A stretch of 64,000 bases of DNA from Streptomyces sp. WM6378 (lineage in GTDB: Bacteria; Actinomycetota; Actinomycetes; Streptomycetales; Streptomycetaceae), in NCBI RefSeq assembly GCF_001279695.1, contig NZ_LGDD01000024.1, positions 62,001 through 126,000 on the forward strand. The letters run 5' to 3'. Made by a program: the position numbers and the translations under genes. The first letter of the stretch is position 1. Every line of letters begins with the position of its first letter. The notes beneath the pieces were generated by a model. It saw only the letters and a program-made list of their open reading frames with translations, had not been told where the DNA came from and ran no database searches. Of this stretch, positions 24,806 to 32,947 are shown in pieces.

Positions 24806-25323
24806 GTGAGCGCCTTTCGGATCGTAGCGCCGTTTTCGCAGCAAGGTCTTCCTGGATCACTGCACAGAACACGGCTCGTAGAACATTGCATGGGCTTTTC
24901 ACAGGTCGTGCAATTCGGCCGCACGCCGTGCCCATGTGCGCTCATGCGCCACGAGCGACTGGTCCGACCACTGCCGCCTCCCCGGGAGACCACAACTGCG
25001 TTGACCTGTGCCCAGGTTCGGCGTTGGCGCCAAAACCACCCGCACGAGTGGTTTCGTCCGAGATGAACTCCGCTTTCGTCGCCTCCTCGGTCGCGAGGGT
25101 GACGAGAGTCAGCCTCCACCCGACTCGGCCCTGAACACCAGATACAAGGCCAAAATCGTCCAGAACGCGAGGGTGAACCGATCAACGCGAGGTTGAACCG
25201 ATCACGGTGCGCGCCCCGAGGGCGCACACCGGCTCACATTCGGGCTCGGGATCCCGTTTCGCCGTCCTGACAAGCGTACGGCCCGAAAGCCAACAGGCCG
25301 TCCCCGTAAGGCGGTTGAGCGTC
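24806..25323. other. 518-base intergenic region upstream of fxsA
   Basis: No convincing gene on either strand: frames lack codon bias and ribosome sites. It must hold the promoter of the leftward fxs operon. TACGAT lies near 24823 on the reverse strand but without a clear -35. The notable content is the pair of 20-base direct repeats at 25164-25203. The region is less GC-rich than neighbouring genes. Confidence 0.7.
25164..25203. repeat. two 20-base direct repeats upstream of fxsA
   Basis: AACGCGAGGGTGAACCGATC (25164-25183) is followed immediately by AACGCGAGGTTGAACCGATC (25184-25203), identical at 19 of 20 positions. The period is close to two helical turns, so a protein could bind both on one face. 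Each copy contains KTGA-N5-TCAM, the same motif as the inverted repeat between fxsB and fxsC. Confidence 0.75.
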
Positions 25324-25896
25324 TCAGCGTTCGAACGGGACCGAGATCGCCATCGTCATCGCGACCGGCTCGGAGCCCCGATTCCCGTACGTGTGCGCCG
25401 CGTTGGCCTCGAACGATGCCGAATGGCCCGCCGGGACCGAGTAGTCGACGCCGTCCACGACGAGGGTCAAAGTGCCTTCCGTCACATGGATCAGCTCGAC
25501 CGTGCCGGCCGGATGCGGGTCCGACGCGCTGGCGTCCCCCGGCATCAGACGCCACTCCCACATCTCCAGCGGGCCCGGCGCCTCGGTCCCGGCGAGCAGC
25601 GCGCTGTAGCTGCCCTGCTCCGTGGACCAGAGCCGGACGACCTGCTCGGGCAGGACGATGCGGACCTTGGGGCCGCTCTCGTAGTCGAGCAGGGTGGTGA
25701 TGCTCACGCCGAGCGCGTCACCGATCTTCACCACGGTGCCCACGCTGGGATTCGTCCGGGCCTGCTCGATCTGGATGAGCATGCCGCGGCTGACCCCGGC
25801 GCGGGTCGCCAGCGCGTCCAGCGTGAAGCCGCGCTCTGTGCGCCAGCGCTTGACGTTGCGGGCCAGTGACTGGGTCAGCAGTTCGAGGTCCGACAC
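25324..25896 (-). CDS. XRE family regulator with C-terminal cupin domain
   Basis: A 190-residue regulator. Residues about 12-65 are an XRE helix-turn-helix (RNVKRWRTERGFTLDALA, then AGVSRGMLIQIEQARTNPSV). The C-terminal half is a cupin (GTVELIHVTEGTLTLVVDG, YSVPAGHSASFEANAAHTY) that probably binds a small ligand. GTG at 25896 gives the usual family start MSDLELL-like; the frame continues to a TTG at 25956. It is divergent from an EamA exporter with 130 bases between, a common pairing in which the regulator controls the exporter. It also lies on the fxs strand, but the 518-base gap makes control of fxs only a possibility. Confidence 0.88.
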   Translation of the reverse strand: MSDLELLTQSLARNVKRWRTERGFTLDALATRAGVSRGMLIQIEQARTNPSVGTVVKIGDALGVSITTLLDYESGPKVRIVLPEQVVRLWSTEQGSYSALLAGTEAPGPLEMWEWRLMPGDASASDPHPAGTVELIHVTEGTLTLVVDGVDYSVPAGHSASFEANAAHTYGNRGSEPVAMTMAISVPFER

Positions 25897-25961
25897 ATTC
25901 CGTCCATGAGGTGGGCCCCAGAGAGGCCGTCCAATATTTTTGATGACAGAGTTCAATATGC

Positions 25962-25980
25962 TGCACTACGGTGGAGTGCA
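25962..25980. promoter_or_regulatory. inverted repeat in the XRE-EamA divergent promoter
   Basis: TGCACT (25962-25967) and AGTGCA (25975-25980) are perfect inverted copies with a 7-base spacer. They lie 66 bases from the regulator start and 47 bases from the transporter start, a fitting place for the operator of the XRE-cupin protein. Confidence 0.4.
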
Positions 25981-26026
25981 CCCCATTGAATCCCCTGTGT
26001 CACCGCACTGTACTGCGAGGCCCCCC

Positions 26027-26893
26027 ATGACAGCACTGTTCGCCCTGGCCACCAGCCTCCTGTGGGGCCTGGCCGACTTCGGCGGCGGGCTGCTCACCCG
26101 GCGCATACCCGCGCTGACCGTCGTGGTCGCCTCGCAGTCGGTCGCCGTGGTCGTGCTCGGTGCGGTCGTCGTCGCGACCGGCGGCTGGCACGAGGCGGGC
26201 CCGCAGCTCTGGTTCGCGGTCGCGGCGGGCGCCGTGGGCCCGGTCGCCATGCTCAGCTTCTACAAGGCCCTCGCGCTCGGCCCCATGGGCGTCGTCTCGC
26301 CGCTCGGCTCCCTCGGCGTCGCGGTGCCGGTCGGCGTCGGGCTCGTCCTCGGCGAACGCCCCGGCATCCTTCAGTTCGCCGGGATCGCGGTGGCCGTGGT
26401 GGGCATCCTGCTCGCGGGCGGCCCGGAGTTCCGCGGCGCGGCGGTGCGCCGCCAGGCCGTCCTGCTCACGCTGCTCGCGGCCTTCGGCTTCGGTGCGGTG
26501 ATGGCGCTGATCTCCGAGGCCTCCACGACCGTGACCGGGCTCTTCCTCGCGCTCTTCGTGCAGCGCGTCACCAACGTCGCCGTCGGCGGCGGCGCCCTGT
26601 TCGTCTCGGTGCGGCGCGGCGCCCGCGCCCTGCCCGAGGACGGCGGGCTTCACCTGGTCCGGCTCTCGCTGCCCGCGCTCGCCTTCGTGGGCCTGGCCGA
26701 CGTGGCCGCCAACGGGACGTACTCGATCGCCGCACAGCAGGGCCCGGTCACCATCGCCGCGGTGCTCGCCTCGCTCTACCCGGTGGTCACCGCGCTGGCC
26801 GCGCGCGGGGTACTCAAGGAGCGGCTGCGCATGGTGCAGGCGGCGGGCGCGGGTCTGGCGCTCGTCGGCACCGTGCTGCTCGCGACCGGCTGA
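26027..26893 (+). CDS. EamA (DMT) family transporter
   Basis: A 288-residue membrane protein with about ten hydrophobic segments in two repeated EamA halves (for example LFALATSLLWGLADFGGGLL at the N-terminus and TIAAVLASLYPVVTALAARG near residue 243). Members export amino acids, nucleotide-like or other small metabolites. The frame is open to 25940, but ATG at 26027 begins the first transmembrane segment and fits family length. The divergent XRE-cupin gene is its likely regulator. The gene ends immediately before the stop of the convergent acyltransferase. Confidence 0.87.
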   Translation: MTALFALATSLLWGLADFGGGLLTRRIPALTVVVASQSVAVVVLGAVVVATGGWHEAGPQLWFAVAAGAVGPVAMLSFYKALALGPMGVVSPLGSLGVAVPVGVGLVLGERPGILQFAGIAVAVVGILLAGGPEFRGAAVRRQAVLLTLLAAFGFGAVMALISEASTTVTGLFLALFVQRVTNVAVGGGALFVSVRRGARALPEDGGLHLVRLSLPALAFVGLADVAANGTYSIAAQQGPVTIAAVLASLYPVVTALAARGVLKERLRMVQAAGAGLALVGTVLLATG

Positions 26894-27643
26894 TCAGGCC
26901 TCTTCGGTGGTCAACTCTGCGATGGCAAGCAGCTGTTCAGGGGTGACGCCTTCCGGGATGGGCACCGGCGCGGGCGTGCGCAGCGGCGGCTGCCAGCCGT
27001 TCTCCTCGTCCCAGGTGCGGACGATCCGCGCGGGCGCCCCGGCCACCACCGCGTGGTCGGGCACCTCACCGCGTACGACCGCGCCCGCCGCCACGACCAC
27101 GTTGCGGCCGAGCCGGGCGCCGGGCAGCACCACGGCGCCCGTGCCGAGCCAGCAGCCGGGCCCGATCTCCACCGGCTCCATGCGGGGCCACTGCTTGCCG
27201 ACGGGCTGGTGCGGATCGTCGTAGCTGTGGTTCGTCGAGGTGATGTAGACGTACGGGCCGCAGTACGTGTCCGAGCCGATGGTGACCGTCGTATCGGCGA
27301 TGACATGGCTGCCCCGGCCGAGCACGACCCCGTTGCCCAGGGTCAGTATCGGCTCCGCGCCGAGGTCGAGGCCGGGCATCATCCCGGCCGTGAGGGTGAC
27401 CTGTTCGGCGATGATGCAGTGGTCGCCCAGCTCGATCCAGGGCTCACCGAAGACGGTGCCCTGCGGGAAGGCGAGGCGGGTTCCGGCGCCGATCCGGCGG
27501 AAGCGCAGCTTCCCCGGGTGTTCGGCGGTGACCGCGCCGGCCTCCTTGATCCAGCCCCAACCGCCGTGGACCGCACGGGAGGCGATCCTGCGCCGCCAGG
27601 CGGTCAGCGATGAGAACGTGTTTCTGTTCTTGGGCACCCGCAC
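26894..27643 (-). CDS. hexapeptide-repeat (LbH) acyltransferase
   Basis: A 249-residue left-handed beta-helix protein. Isoleucine-patch hexapeptides run through the middle (LGNGVVLGRGSHVIADTTV and LGTGAVVLPGARLGRNVVVA), with the catalytic-type loop STNHSYDDP containing a His and AGAPARIVRTW near the end, as in maltose/galactoside O-acetyltransferases. It probably acetylates a sugar or cell-envelope precursor, but no glycan cluster surrounds it. It converges with the EamA gene with no gap between the stops. Confidence 0.85.
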   Translation of the reverse strand: MRVPKNRNTFSSLTAWRRRIASRAVHGGWGWIKEAGAVTAEHPGKLRFRRIGAGTRLAFPQGTVFGEPWIELGDHCIIAEQVTLTAGMMPGLDLGAEPILTLGNGVVLGRGSHVIADTTVTIGSDTYCGPYVYITSTNHSYDDPHQPVGKQWPRMEPVEIGPGCWLGTGAVVLPGARLGRNVVVAAGAVVRGEVPDHAVVAGAPARIVRTWDEENGWQPPLRTPAPVPIPEGVTPEQLLAIAELTTEEA

Positions 27644-27707
27644 ACGGTACTCATCGCTGACCCGGCCGATCAGGGCCGACGCCTGTGATCTTCCGCTCAG
27701 CGCGGGC

Positions 27708-28238
27708 TCAGGCGCCGTACGCCGTGCGGTGGTCCTCGGCCAGGCCCAGGTACATCAGGGCGTTGACCTTGATCCCCTCGCGCTCCTCGGCGGTCAGCTC
27801 GCGCCGCACCTTCGCCGGTACGCCCGCGACCAGGGAGCCGGGCGGCACGACCATGCCCTGCGGCACCAGGGCCTGCGCCGCGATCAGCGAACCGGCGCCG
27901 ATCCGGGCCCCGTTGAGGACGGTGGCACCCATGCCGACAAGGACGTCGTCCTCGACGGTGCAGCCGTGCAGCACCGCGTTGTGCCCGACGGTGACCCGCT
28001 CGCCGACGGTGACCGGGAAGCCCGGGTCCACGTGCACGGTGCAATTGTCCTGGATGTTGCTCTCGGCGCCGATCACGATCGGCCCGCAGTCGGCCCGCAG
28101 GACCGCGTGGTACCAGACGCTCGCGCCCGCCCCGAGGGTGACCTCGCCGAGCACCACGGAGGTGGGTGCGGTGAATGCGGTCGGGGCGATCTCGGGCGTC
28201 TTGCCGCCCACCGCCACGACCATCGCCTGCTCTGCCAT
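27708..28238 (-). CDS. gamma-class carbonic anhydrase family protein
   Basis: A 176-residue trimeric left-handed beta-helix protein of the gamma carbonic anhydrase/PaaY group. Motifs: GEVTLGAGASVWYHAVLRAD, NIQDNCTVHVDPG and GHNAVLHGCTVED, whose histidines are the predicted metal ligands between subunits. Many members bind zinc but some lack activity, so catalysis is not certain. It is followed at 64 bases by the other hexapeptide acyltransferase on the same strand. Confidence 0.87.
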   Translation of the reverse strand: MAEQAMVVAVGGKTPEIAPTAFTAPTSVVLGEVTLGAGASVWYHAVLRADCGPIVIGAESNIQDNCTVHVDPGFPVTVGERVTVGHNAVLHGCTVEDDVLVGMGATVLNGARIGAGSLIAAQALVPQGMVVPPGSLVAGVPAKVRRELTAEEREGIKVNALMYLGLAEDHRTAYGA

Positions 28239-28344
28239 GCGCCACTCCTTGTACGGATCCCGGTACGGATGCCATCGCGCCGGGTGTCACGCTAAGCGAC
28301 CGCGCCTGGGCCCGCGCGGCCGGGGGGCAGCTTACGATCACGCG

Positions 28345-28788
28345 ATGGCACTCTTCCGGATCGCCCGCCGCACCCGGCTCGCCCCCGCCGAGACGTGGCG
28401 CCGGCTCACCGACTGGGAACGGCACGGCGACAGCGTCCCGTTGACCCGGGTCACCGTGCACACCCCGCCGCCGTCCGGCACCGGCACGGTCCTCGTGGCC
28501 CGCACCGGGCTCGGCCCCCTGGGCTTCGACGACCGGATGGAGATCACGCGCTGGCAGCCGCCGACCGGGGCCGGCCCGGGCGTGTGCCGCCTGGAAAAGC
28601 GCGGCCGGACGGTCACCGGCTGGGCCGAGATCGAGGTGGGCCGGGCAGGGGCGGGGTCGTACGTGGTCTGGCGAGAGGACCTGCGCGTACGCGGGCTCCC
28701 GCGCGCGTTGGACGGGTTGACGGCGAGGACTGGGCGCGTGGTGTTCGGCAGGGCCGTGAAGGCACTGCTACGGGACAGAACCCCCTGA
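28345..28788 (+). CDS. SRPBCC family (START-like) protein
   Basis: A 147-residue single-domain protein with the START/SRPBCC fold, seen as an N-terminal strand-helix (MALFRIARRTRLAPAETWRR) and a long C-terminal helix (ALDGLTARTGRVVFGRAVKA). Such proteins bind hydrophobic ligands in a deep pocket or act as cyclases. No ligand is evident. The start ATG at 28345 is the only one that keeps the first strand. It is divergent from the carbonic anhydrase gene. Confidence 0.7.
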   Translation: MALFRIARRTRLAPAETWRRLTDWERHGDSVPLTRVTVHTPPPSGTGTVLVARTGLGPLGFDDRMEITRWQPPTGAGPGVCRLEKRGRTVTGWAEIEVGRAGAGSYVVWREDLRVRGLPRALDGLTARTGRVVFGRAVKALLRDRTP

Positions 28789-28862
28789 GAGCCGCGACTG
28801 AGGGCTGTCGAACCCCCGATGGGGCGTGGGCACCTACACGGCGGGGGCCGATCAAACCCCCT

Positions 28863-28900
28863 AGGGGCGCGGGGAACTGCGCGGCCAGCGACCGACGGCC
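28863..28900. repeat. Streptomyces dispersed intergenic repeat, copy 2
   Basis: AGGGGCGCGGGGAACTGCGCG at 28863-28883 is identical to 6576-6596, and the following GCCAGCGACCGACGG resembles the continuation of copy 1. It lies in the 141-base gap between the SRPBCC gene and the DedA gene. No other feature is apparent there. Confidence 0.75.
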
Positions 28901-28929
28901 CGCAGTCGCCCCAAACGACCTGCGGGAGC

Positions 28930-29586
28930 TCAGTCCGCGGCCGGAACGTTCTCCGCCGTGGACTGCCCCGCCTCAGCCTCGGCCATCGACTTCTTCGCCC
29001 GGTTCTTGACCACCAGCATCGAGACGACGCCGATCAGCAGCGCGGCGACCAGACCCAGGTAGGAGAAGTTCTTCAGCCAGGACTCCGCGACGATGCCCAG
29101 GTAGTAGATGACGGCCGTCGTACCGCCCGCCCAGCAGATCCCGCCGAGCACGTTGGCGATGAGGAACTTCCAGTACGGCATGTGCAGTACGCCCGCGAGC
29201 GGGCCCGCGAAGATGCGGAGCAGGGCGATGAAGCGGCCGAAGAAGACGGCCCACATGCCCCACTTCTGGAAGGACCGTTCCGCCATGGCGACATGGCCCT
29301 CGCTGAAGTGCTTGGGGAACTTGCGGCCGAGCCAGGCGAGCAGCGGGCGGCCGCCCTTGCGTCCGATCGCGTAGCCGATCGAGTCGCCGATCACCGCACC
29401 CGCCGTGGCGCAGGCGCCCAGCACGACCGGGTTGATGTGGCCCTGTTGTGAGGCGAGCAGTGCCGAGCTGACCAGGACGATCTCGCCGGGCAGCGGGATC
29501 CCGAGGCTTTCGACCCCGATGACCAGCGCCACCAGGAGATAGACACTGACGGCGGGGATGTGCTCCAGCCACTCCTGGATGTGCAA
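28930..29586 (-). CDS. DedA family membrane protein
   Basis: A 218-residue integral membrane protein of the DedA/SNARE-associated family. The segment SLGIPLPGEIVLVSSALLAS and later FFGRFIALLRIFAGPLAGVL are the family re-entrant and Arg-rich motifs. DedA proteins move lipid carriers such as undecaprenyl phosphate across the membrane, as shown for some members. TTG at 29586 follows GGGAGGA and begins LHIQEWLEHIPAVS, the usual start; the open frame to 29643 is less likely. The C-terminus is a basic then acidic cytoplasmic tail. Confidence 0.87.
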   Translation of the reverse strand: MHIQEWLEHIPAVSVYLLVALVIGVESLGIPLPGEIVLVSSALLASQQGHINPVVLGACATAGAVIGDSIGYAIGRKGGRPLLAWLGRKFPKHFSEGHVAMAERSFQKWGMWAVFFGRFIALLRIFAGPLAGVLHMPYWKFLIANVLGGICWAGGTTAVIYYLGIVAESWLKNFSYLGLVAALLIGVVSMLVVKNRAKKSMAEAEAGQSTAENVPAAD

Positions 29587-29661
29587 CGCCGCTTCCTCCC
29601 GCTCGCTCCGGGCCGGAGCCCGGCGTGCGCCCCCCTGGCGCACGCCGGGAAGCCTACCCGG

Positions 29662-32142
29662 TCAGGGCCGGCCGGCCGCGGCGCGGAAACGGACCTGGCC
29701 ACGGCCGACGAGCCGCTGTTCGCGCGCCGAGACGCCCACGCTCACCTCGCGCGTTCCGGTGCCGAGCACCCAGCCGTGCCGCTCCGGGTCCCACGAGGAC
29801 AGCGAGCGCGCGGAGATCCGTACGGTCACCCGCTGCTCGCGGCCGGGCTCCAGTTCCAGGCGGCGGTAGCCGGCCAGGGCGCGGCGCGCCTGGTCGAGGC
29901 GGAGGTCGGGCGAGGGGCCGAGGTAGACCTGGGCGACCGTGGTGCCAGTGCGGCGGCCGGTGTTGCGGACGGTGAAGCCGACCGCGAGCCCGTCGCCGTC
30001 GGGCCGCACGTCCAGTTCCGCGTACTCGAAGCTCGTGTACGACAGGCCGTGCCCGAAGGGGAAGAGCGGCGCCACGTCCTCGGCGTCGTACCAGCGGTAG
30101 CCGAGGTGGATGCCTTCGGAGTACTCCTCGGTGCCGTCCACTCCGGGGTAGCGGTGCGGGTCCCCGGCCACCGGGTGCCGGTCTTCGGAGACGGGGAAGG
30201 TCTGGGTGAGCCGGCCGCCGGGGTCGCAGTCCCCGAACAGGACGGCCGCGGTGGCCTCGGCGCCCTCCTGCCCCGGGTAGTACATCTGCAGTACGGCGCC
30301 GACGCGGTCGAGCCACGGCATGGTGGTGCACGACGAGGTGTTGAGGACCACCGTGGTGCGGGAGTTGGCGGCGGCGACCGCTTCGATCAGCTCGCTCTGG
30401 TGGCCGGGCAGCGCGAGGGCGGTGCGGTCGGCGCCCTCGGTGGCGTCCTCGTACGCGAAGAGGACGACGCTCTCGGCCGCGCGGGCGGCGCCGACCGCCT
30501 CGGCGACGTCGGCCGCCCGGGTGGCTCCGGTGGTGCGGCGGAGCCGGAAGAGCTGGCCCTTGTCGCGGCCCTTGGCGGTGACGGTGAGCCGGTGTGCCCC
30601 GGCGGTGAGGTCCAGGGTGCTGCGGCGGACGGTGAGCCCGTCGGGTGCGGCGCCGATGAGTCCGCCGGCGAAGAACTCGCCGAGGCCGGGCGCGGGCGGG
30701 AAGAGTTCGGTGCCGTCGAGGAGCACTTTGGGGCGGTCGCCGGAGTAGTGGATGTAGAAGGTCCACTCGTCGGCGTCGTCGACGGTGAGCGTGCCGTCGT
30801 ACGTCCAGGTGGCGCCCGGTGCGACACCCTGGCCCTCGAAGTCGGCGCCCGCGGAGGTGCCGGGGAGCGGCTTGCCGAAGAGGTCCTCGCCGAGTGCGTA
30901 GCCGACGTGGGCGCCCTGGCCGGCCCGGGCCCCGAGGGCGTCGAGGGGGCTCCGCGCGTGGTCGGGCACGACGTGGGCGCTGCCGCCGCCGCTGACGAAC
31001 GGGATGGTTCCGGTGGGTCCGATCACGGCGATGCTCCGGGCGGCGCGGCCGGTGAGGGGGAGGGTGGCGTGCCGGTTGTGGAGCAGGGTGGCGCCGGCCT
31101 TGGCGACCTTGAGCGCGGTGCGCGCACCGGCCCGCGGGTCGCGGCCGGGCCGGGCGGGAGCGCTCCCGTCAAGGAGCCCGAACCGGTCCATGACGGACAG
31201 GACGCGGCGTACGGAACCGTCGACGAGCGCCTCGGGGACGCTGCCGTCGAGCACGGCCTTCTTGAGGGCGTCGGCGAAGTAGTTGCCGCTCGGCATCTCC
31301 ATGTCGAGGCCTGCGGTGAGGGCGGCGACGGTGCTGTGGGCGGCGAACCAATCGGTCATGACCCAGCCGTCGAAGCCCCAGTCGTCACGCAGGACGTCGC
31401 CGAGAATTGGCTTGTTCTCGCAGGCGAAGGTCCCGTTTACCTTGTTGTACGCGCCCATCACGGCGCCCGCTCCGGCGGCTACGGCCGCTTCGAAGCCGCG
31501 GAGTTCGAGTTCGCGCAGGGGCCGTTCGGCGATCCGCACGTCGATGGACATGCGGTCCTTCTCCTGGTTGTTCAGGGCGAAGTGCTTGACGGTGGCGATG
31601 AGGCCCTGGCTCTGGATGCCGCGGGTCTCCTCGGCGACCAGGTCCGCGCCGAGCAGCGGGTCCTCGGAGAAGGTCTCGTAGTTGCGTCCGGCGTACGGGG
31701 TCCTGATCAGGTTGACCATGGGCGACAGGAGGACGTCCTGGCCGAGGGCGCGGCCCTCGCGGCCGATGACCTCGCCGTACTCGCGGGCGAGCGCCGGGTC
31801 GAAGGCGGAGGCCAGCAGCACGGGGGCCGGCAGCGCGGTCGCGTGCGCGGTGACGCGGACCCCGGCCGGTCCGTCGGCGAGTCTGAGCGCAGGGATCGCG
31901 AGCCGGGGCACACCGGGGACGTAGCCGGCCTGGCCGAGGCTCTTGGGATCGTCCGCGCCGTGCAGGAGGCCGACCTTCTCGTCCAGGGTGAGGCGGGCGA
32001 TCAGCGCTTCCACCCGGCGGGAGGCCGGGGTTGCGAAGAGCGCGCTGGCCGGGGCGGCGAGCGTGCCGGTGGCGGTGGCCGCGACGGTGACGGCGCCGCC
32101 CAGCAGACGCAGTGCTGACCTTCGGGAAACGGTGTCGGACAT
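29662..32142 (-). CDS. Tat-exported family 3 glycoside hydrolase (beta-glucosidase) with PA14 domain
   Basis: An 826-residue secreted GH3 enzyme. The N-terminus MSDTVSRRSALRLLGGAVTV is a twin-arginine signal. The catalytic (beta/alpha)8 domain carries KHFALNNQE (residues 186-194) and the nucleophile Asp264 in GWVMTDWFAAH. A PA14 insert at about 395-530 (GTLTVDDADEWTFYIHYSGD) may shape substrate choice, and a fibronectin-III-like domain closes the protein. GH3 enzymes with PA14 cleave beta-linked glucosides, xylosides or plant glycosides; the exact substrate is not readable here. It stands alone. Confidence 0.9.
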   Translation of the reverse strand: MSDTVSRRSALRLLGGAVTVAATATGTLAAPASALFATPASRRVEALIARLTLDEKVGLLHGADDPKSLGQAGYVPGVPRLAIPALRLADGPAGVRVTAHATALPAPVLLASAFDPALAREYGEVIGREGRALGQDVLLSPMVNLIRTPYAGRNYETFSEDPLLGADLVAEETRGIQSQGLIATVKHFALNNQEKDRMSIDVRIAERPLRELELRGFEAAVAAGAGAVMGAYNKVNGTFACENKPILGDVLRDDWGFDGWVMTDWFAAHSTVAALTAGLDMEMPSGNYFADALKKAVLDGSVPEALVDGSVRRVLSVMDRFGLLDGSAPARPGRDPRAGARTALKVAKAGATLLHNRHATLPLTGRAARSIAVIGPTGTIPFVSGGGSAHVVPDHARSPLDALGARAGQGAHVGYALGEDLFGKPLPGTSAGADFEGQGVAPGATWTYDGTLTVDDADEWTFYIHYSGDRPKVLLDGTELFPPAPGLGEFFAGGLIGAAPDGLTVRRSTLDLTAGAHRLTVTAKGRDKGQLFRLRRTTGATRAADVAEAVGAARAAESVVLFAYEDATEGADRTALALPGHQSELIEAVAAANSRTTVVLNTSSCTTMPWLDRVGAVLQMYYPGQEGAEATAAVLFGDCDPGGRLTQTFPVSEDRHPVAGDPHRYPGVDGTEEYSEGIHLGYRWYDAEDVAPLFPFGHGLSYTSFEYAELDVRPDGDGLAVGFTVRNTGRRTGTTVAQVYLGPSPDLRLDQARRALAGYRRLELEPGREQRVTVRISARSLSSWDPERHGWVLGTGTREVSVGVSAREQRLVGRGQVRFRAAAGRP

Positions 32143-32341
32143 GGACCGTCACTCCTTTGTGTGCGGGCACGACGTGGTGGACCGCGGCACAGCAGGCGGC
32201 GGGCCGGCGTTCGACCTGTGAACGCACTATGCGTCACGACCGAGTTGACAACCCGTCAGGCGCCACGAGGCGCCGGGAAACGTAGGACCGTCCGGTGGAA
32301 GAGTCAATGAAAGTGAACGGGGCGGCCGCCAGGACATGGAA

Positions 32342-32371
32342 AAGGCGCCCCGGCCGGAGCCGGGACGCCTT
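32342..32371 (-). terminator. intrinsic terminator of the thioesterase gene
   Basis: AAGGCGCCCCGGC (32342-32354) pairs with GCCGGGACGCCTT (32359-32371) with one mismatch, loop CGGA. On the reverse strand the stem is followed by TTTT (32343-32340). It lies 29 bases beyond the stop of the leftward thioesterase gene. Confidence 0.75.
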
Positions 32372-32400
32372 CGGGTTCCGTAGCCTGCGCTACGGAGTGA

Positions 32401-32853
32401 TCAGGAGTTGGGGCGAAGCGTCCACACGACGGTCATCTCGCCGGTCACGGCGCCGTCCGCGCGCCGGATCTCGATGACAACCGGGAACTCGGGGCGCTGC
32501 CCGGCGTCGAGCTCGGCCACCACGTCGGCGATCGGGCGGCCCAGCGTCGCGGTGGCGGTGACAACGCCCATGGCGAGCTTCTTGTAGCCGATCTCCGCCC
32601 TGACGGCGAGCGGCACCGCACGGTTCATCTGGTCGCCGAAGGCGGCGATGACGATGGCGCCACTGGCGGACTCGGCGAGCGTGAACATCGCTCCGGCGTG
32701 CGGTCCGCCCACGTGGTTGTGGTACTCGGACTGGTCCGGCAGCTCCACCACGGCACGCTCGGGGGTGGTCTCCAGGAACTTCAGGTTGAGGGTGCGGGCC
32801 ATGGGAACGGTCGCGGCGAGCATCTCGCCCACGGACATCTGATCAGCGCTCAT
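32401..32853 (-). CDS. PaaI/DUF4442-type hotdog thioesterase
   Basis: A 150-residue hotdog-fold protein. The central segment YHNHVGGPHAGAMFTLAES matches the acyl-CoA thioesterase motif in which a His/Asn-Gly-Gly-rich loop precedes the long hotdog helix. It likely hydrolyses an acyl-CoA; the acyl group is unknown. ATG at 32853 is preferred to the upstream frame opening at 32949, which would run into the divergent gene. It has its own T-run terminator. The divergent gene starts 95 bases away. Confidence 0.8.
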   Translation of the reverse strand: MSADQMSVGEMLAATVPMARTLNLKFLETTPERAVVELPDQSEYHNHVGGPHAGAMFTLAESASGAIVIAAFGDQMNRAVPLAVRAEIGYKKLAMGVVTATATLGRPIADVVAELDAGQRPEFPVVIEIRRADGAVTGEMTVVWTLRPNS

Positions 32854-32947
32854 GGGGCCGATGTTACCCATGGGTAGCTGCCATTGGCCATCCCCTGACG
32901 GGGGCGGCCGTAGCAGGAGCGGGAGTGCACCTCTATGGTTACTGGCC

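Noticed and set aside
22113..24809. An 898-codon frame opposite fxsB
   Set aside because: Same effect as above; fxsB has intact radical SAM and SPASM cysteines, whereas this frame encodes no family motif.
24727..25227. A 166-codon frame upstream of fxsA on the same strand
   Set aside because: It overlaps fxsA in another frame, has no ribosome site and its residues resemble GC noise.
25324..25896. Direct control of the fxs operon by the XRE-cupin regulator
   Set aside because: It is divergent from and probably paired with the EamA gene, and 518 bases separate it from fxsA. It is kept only as a testable possibility.
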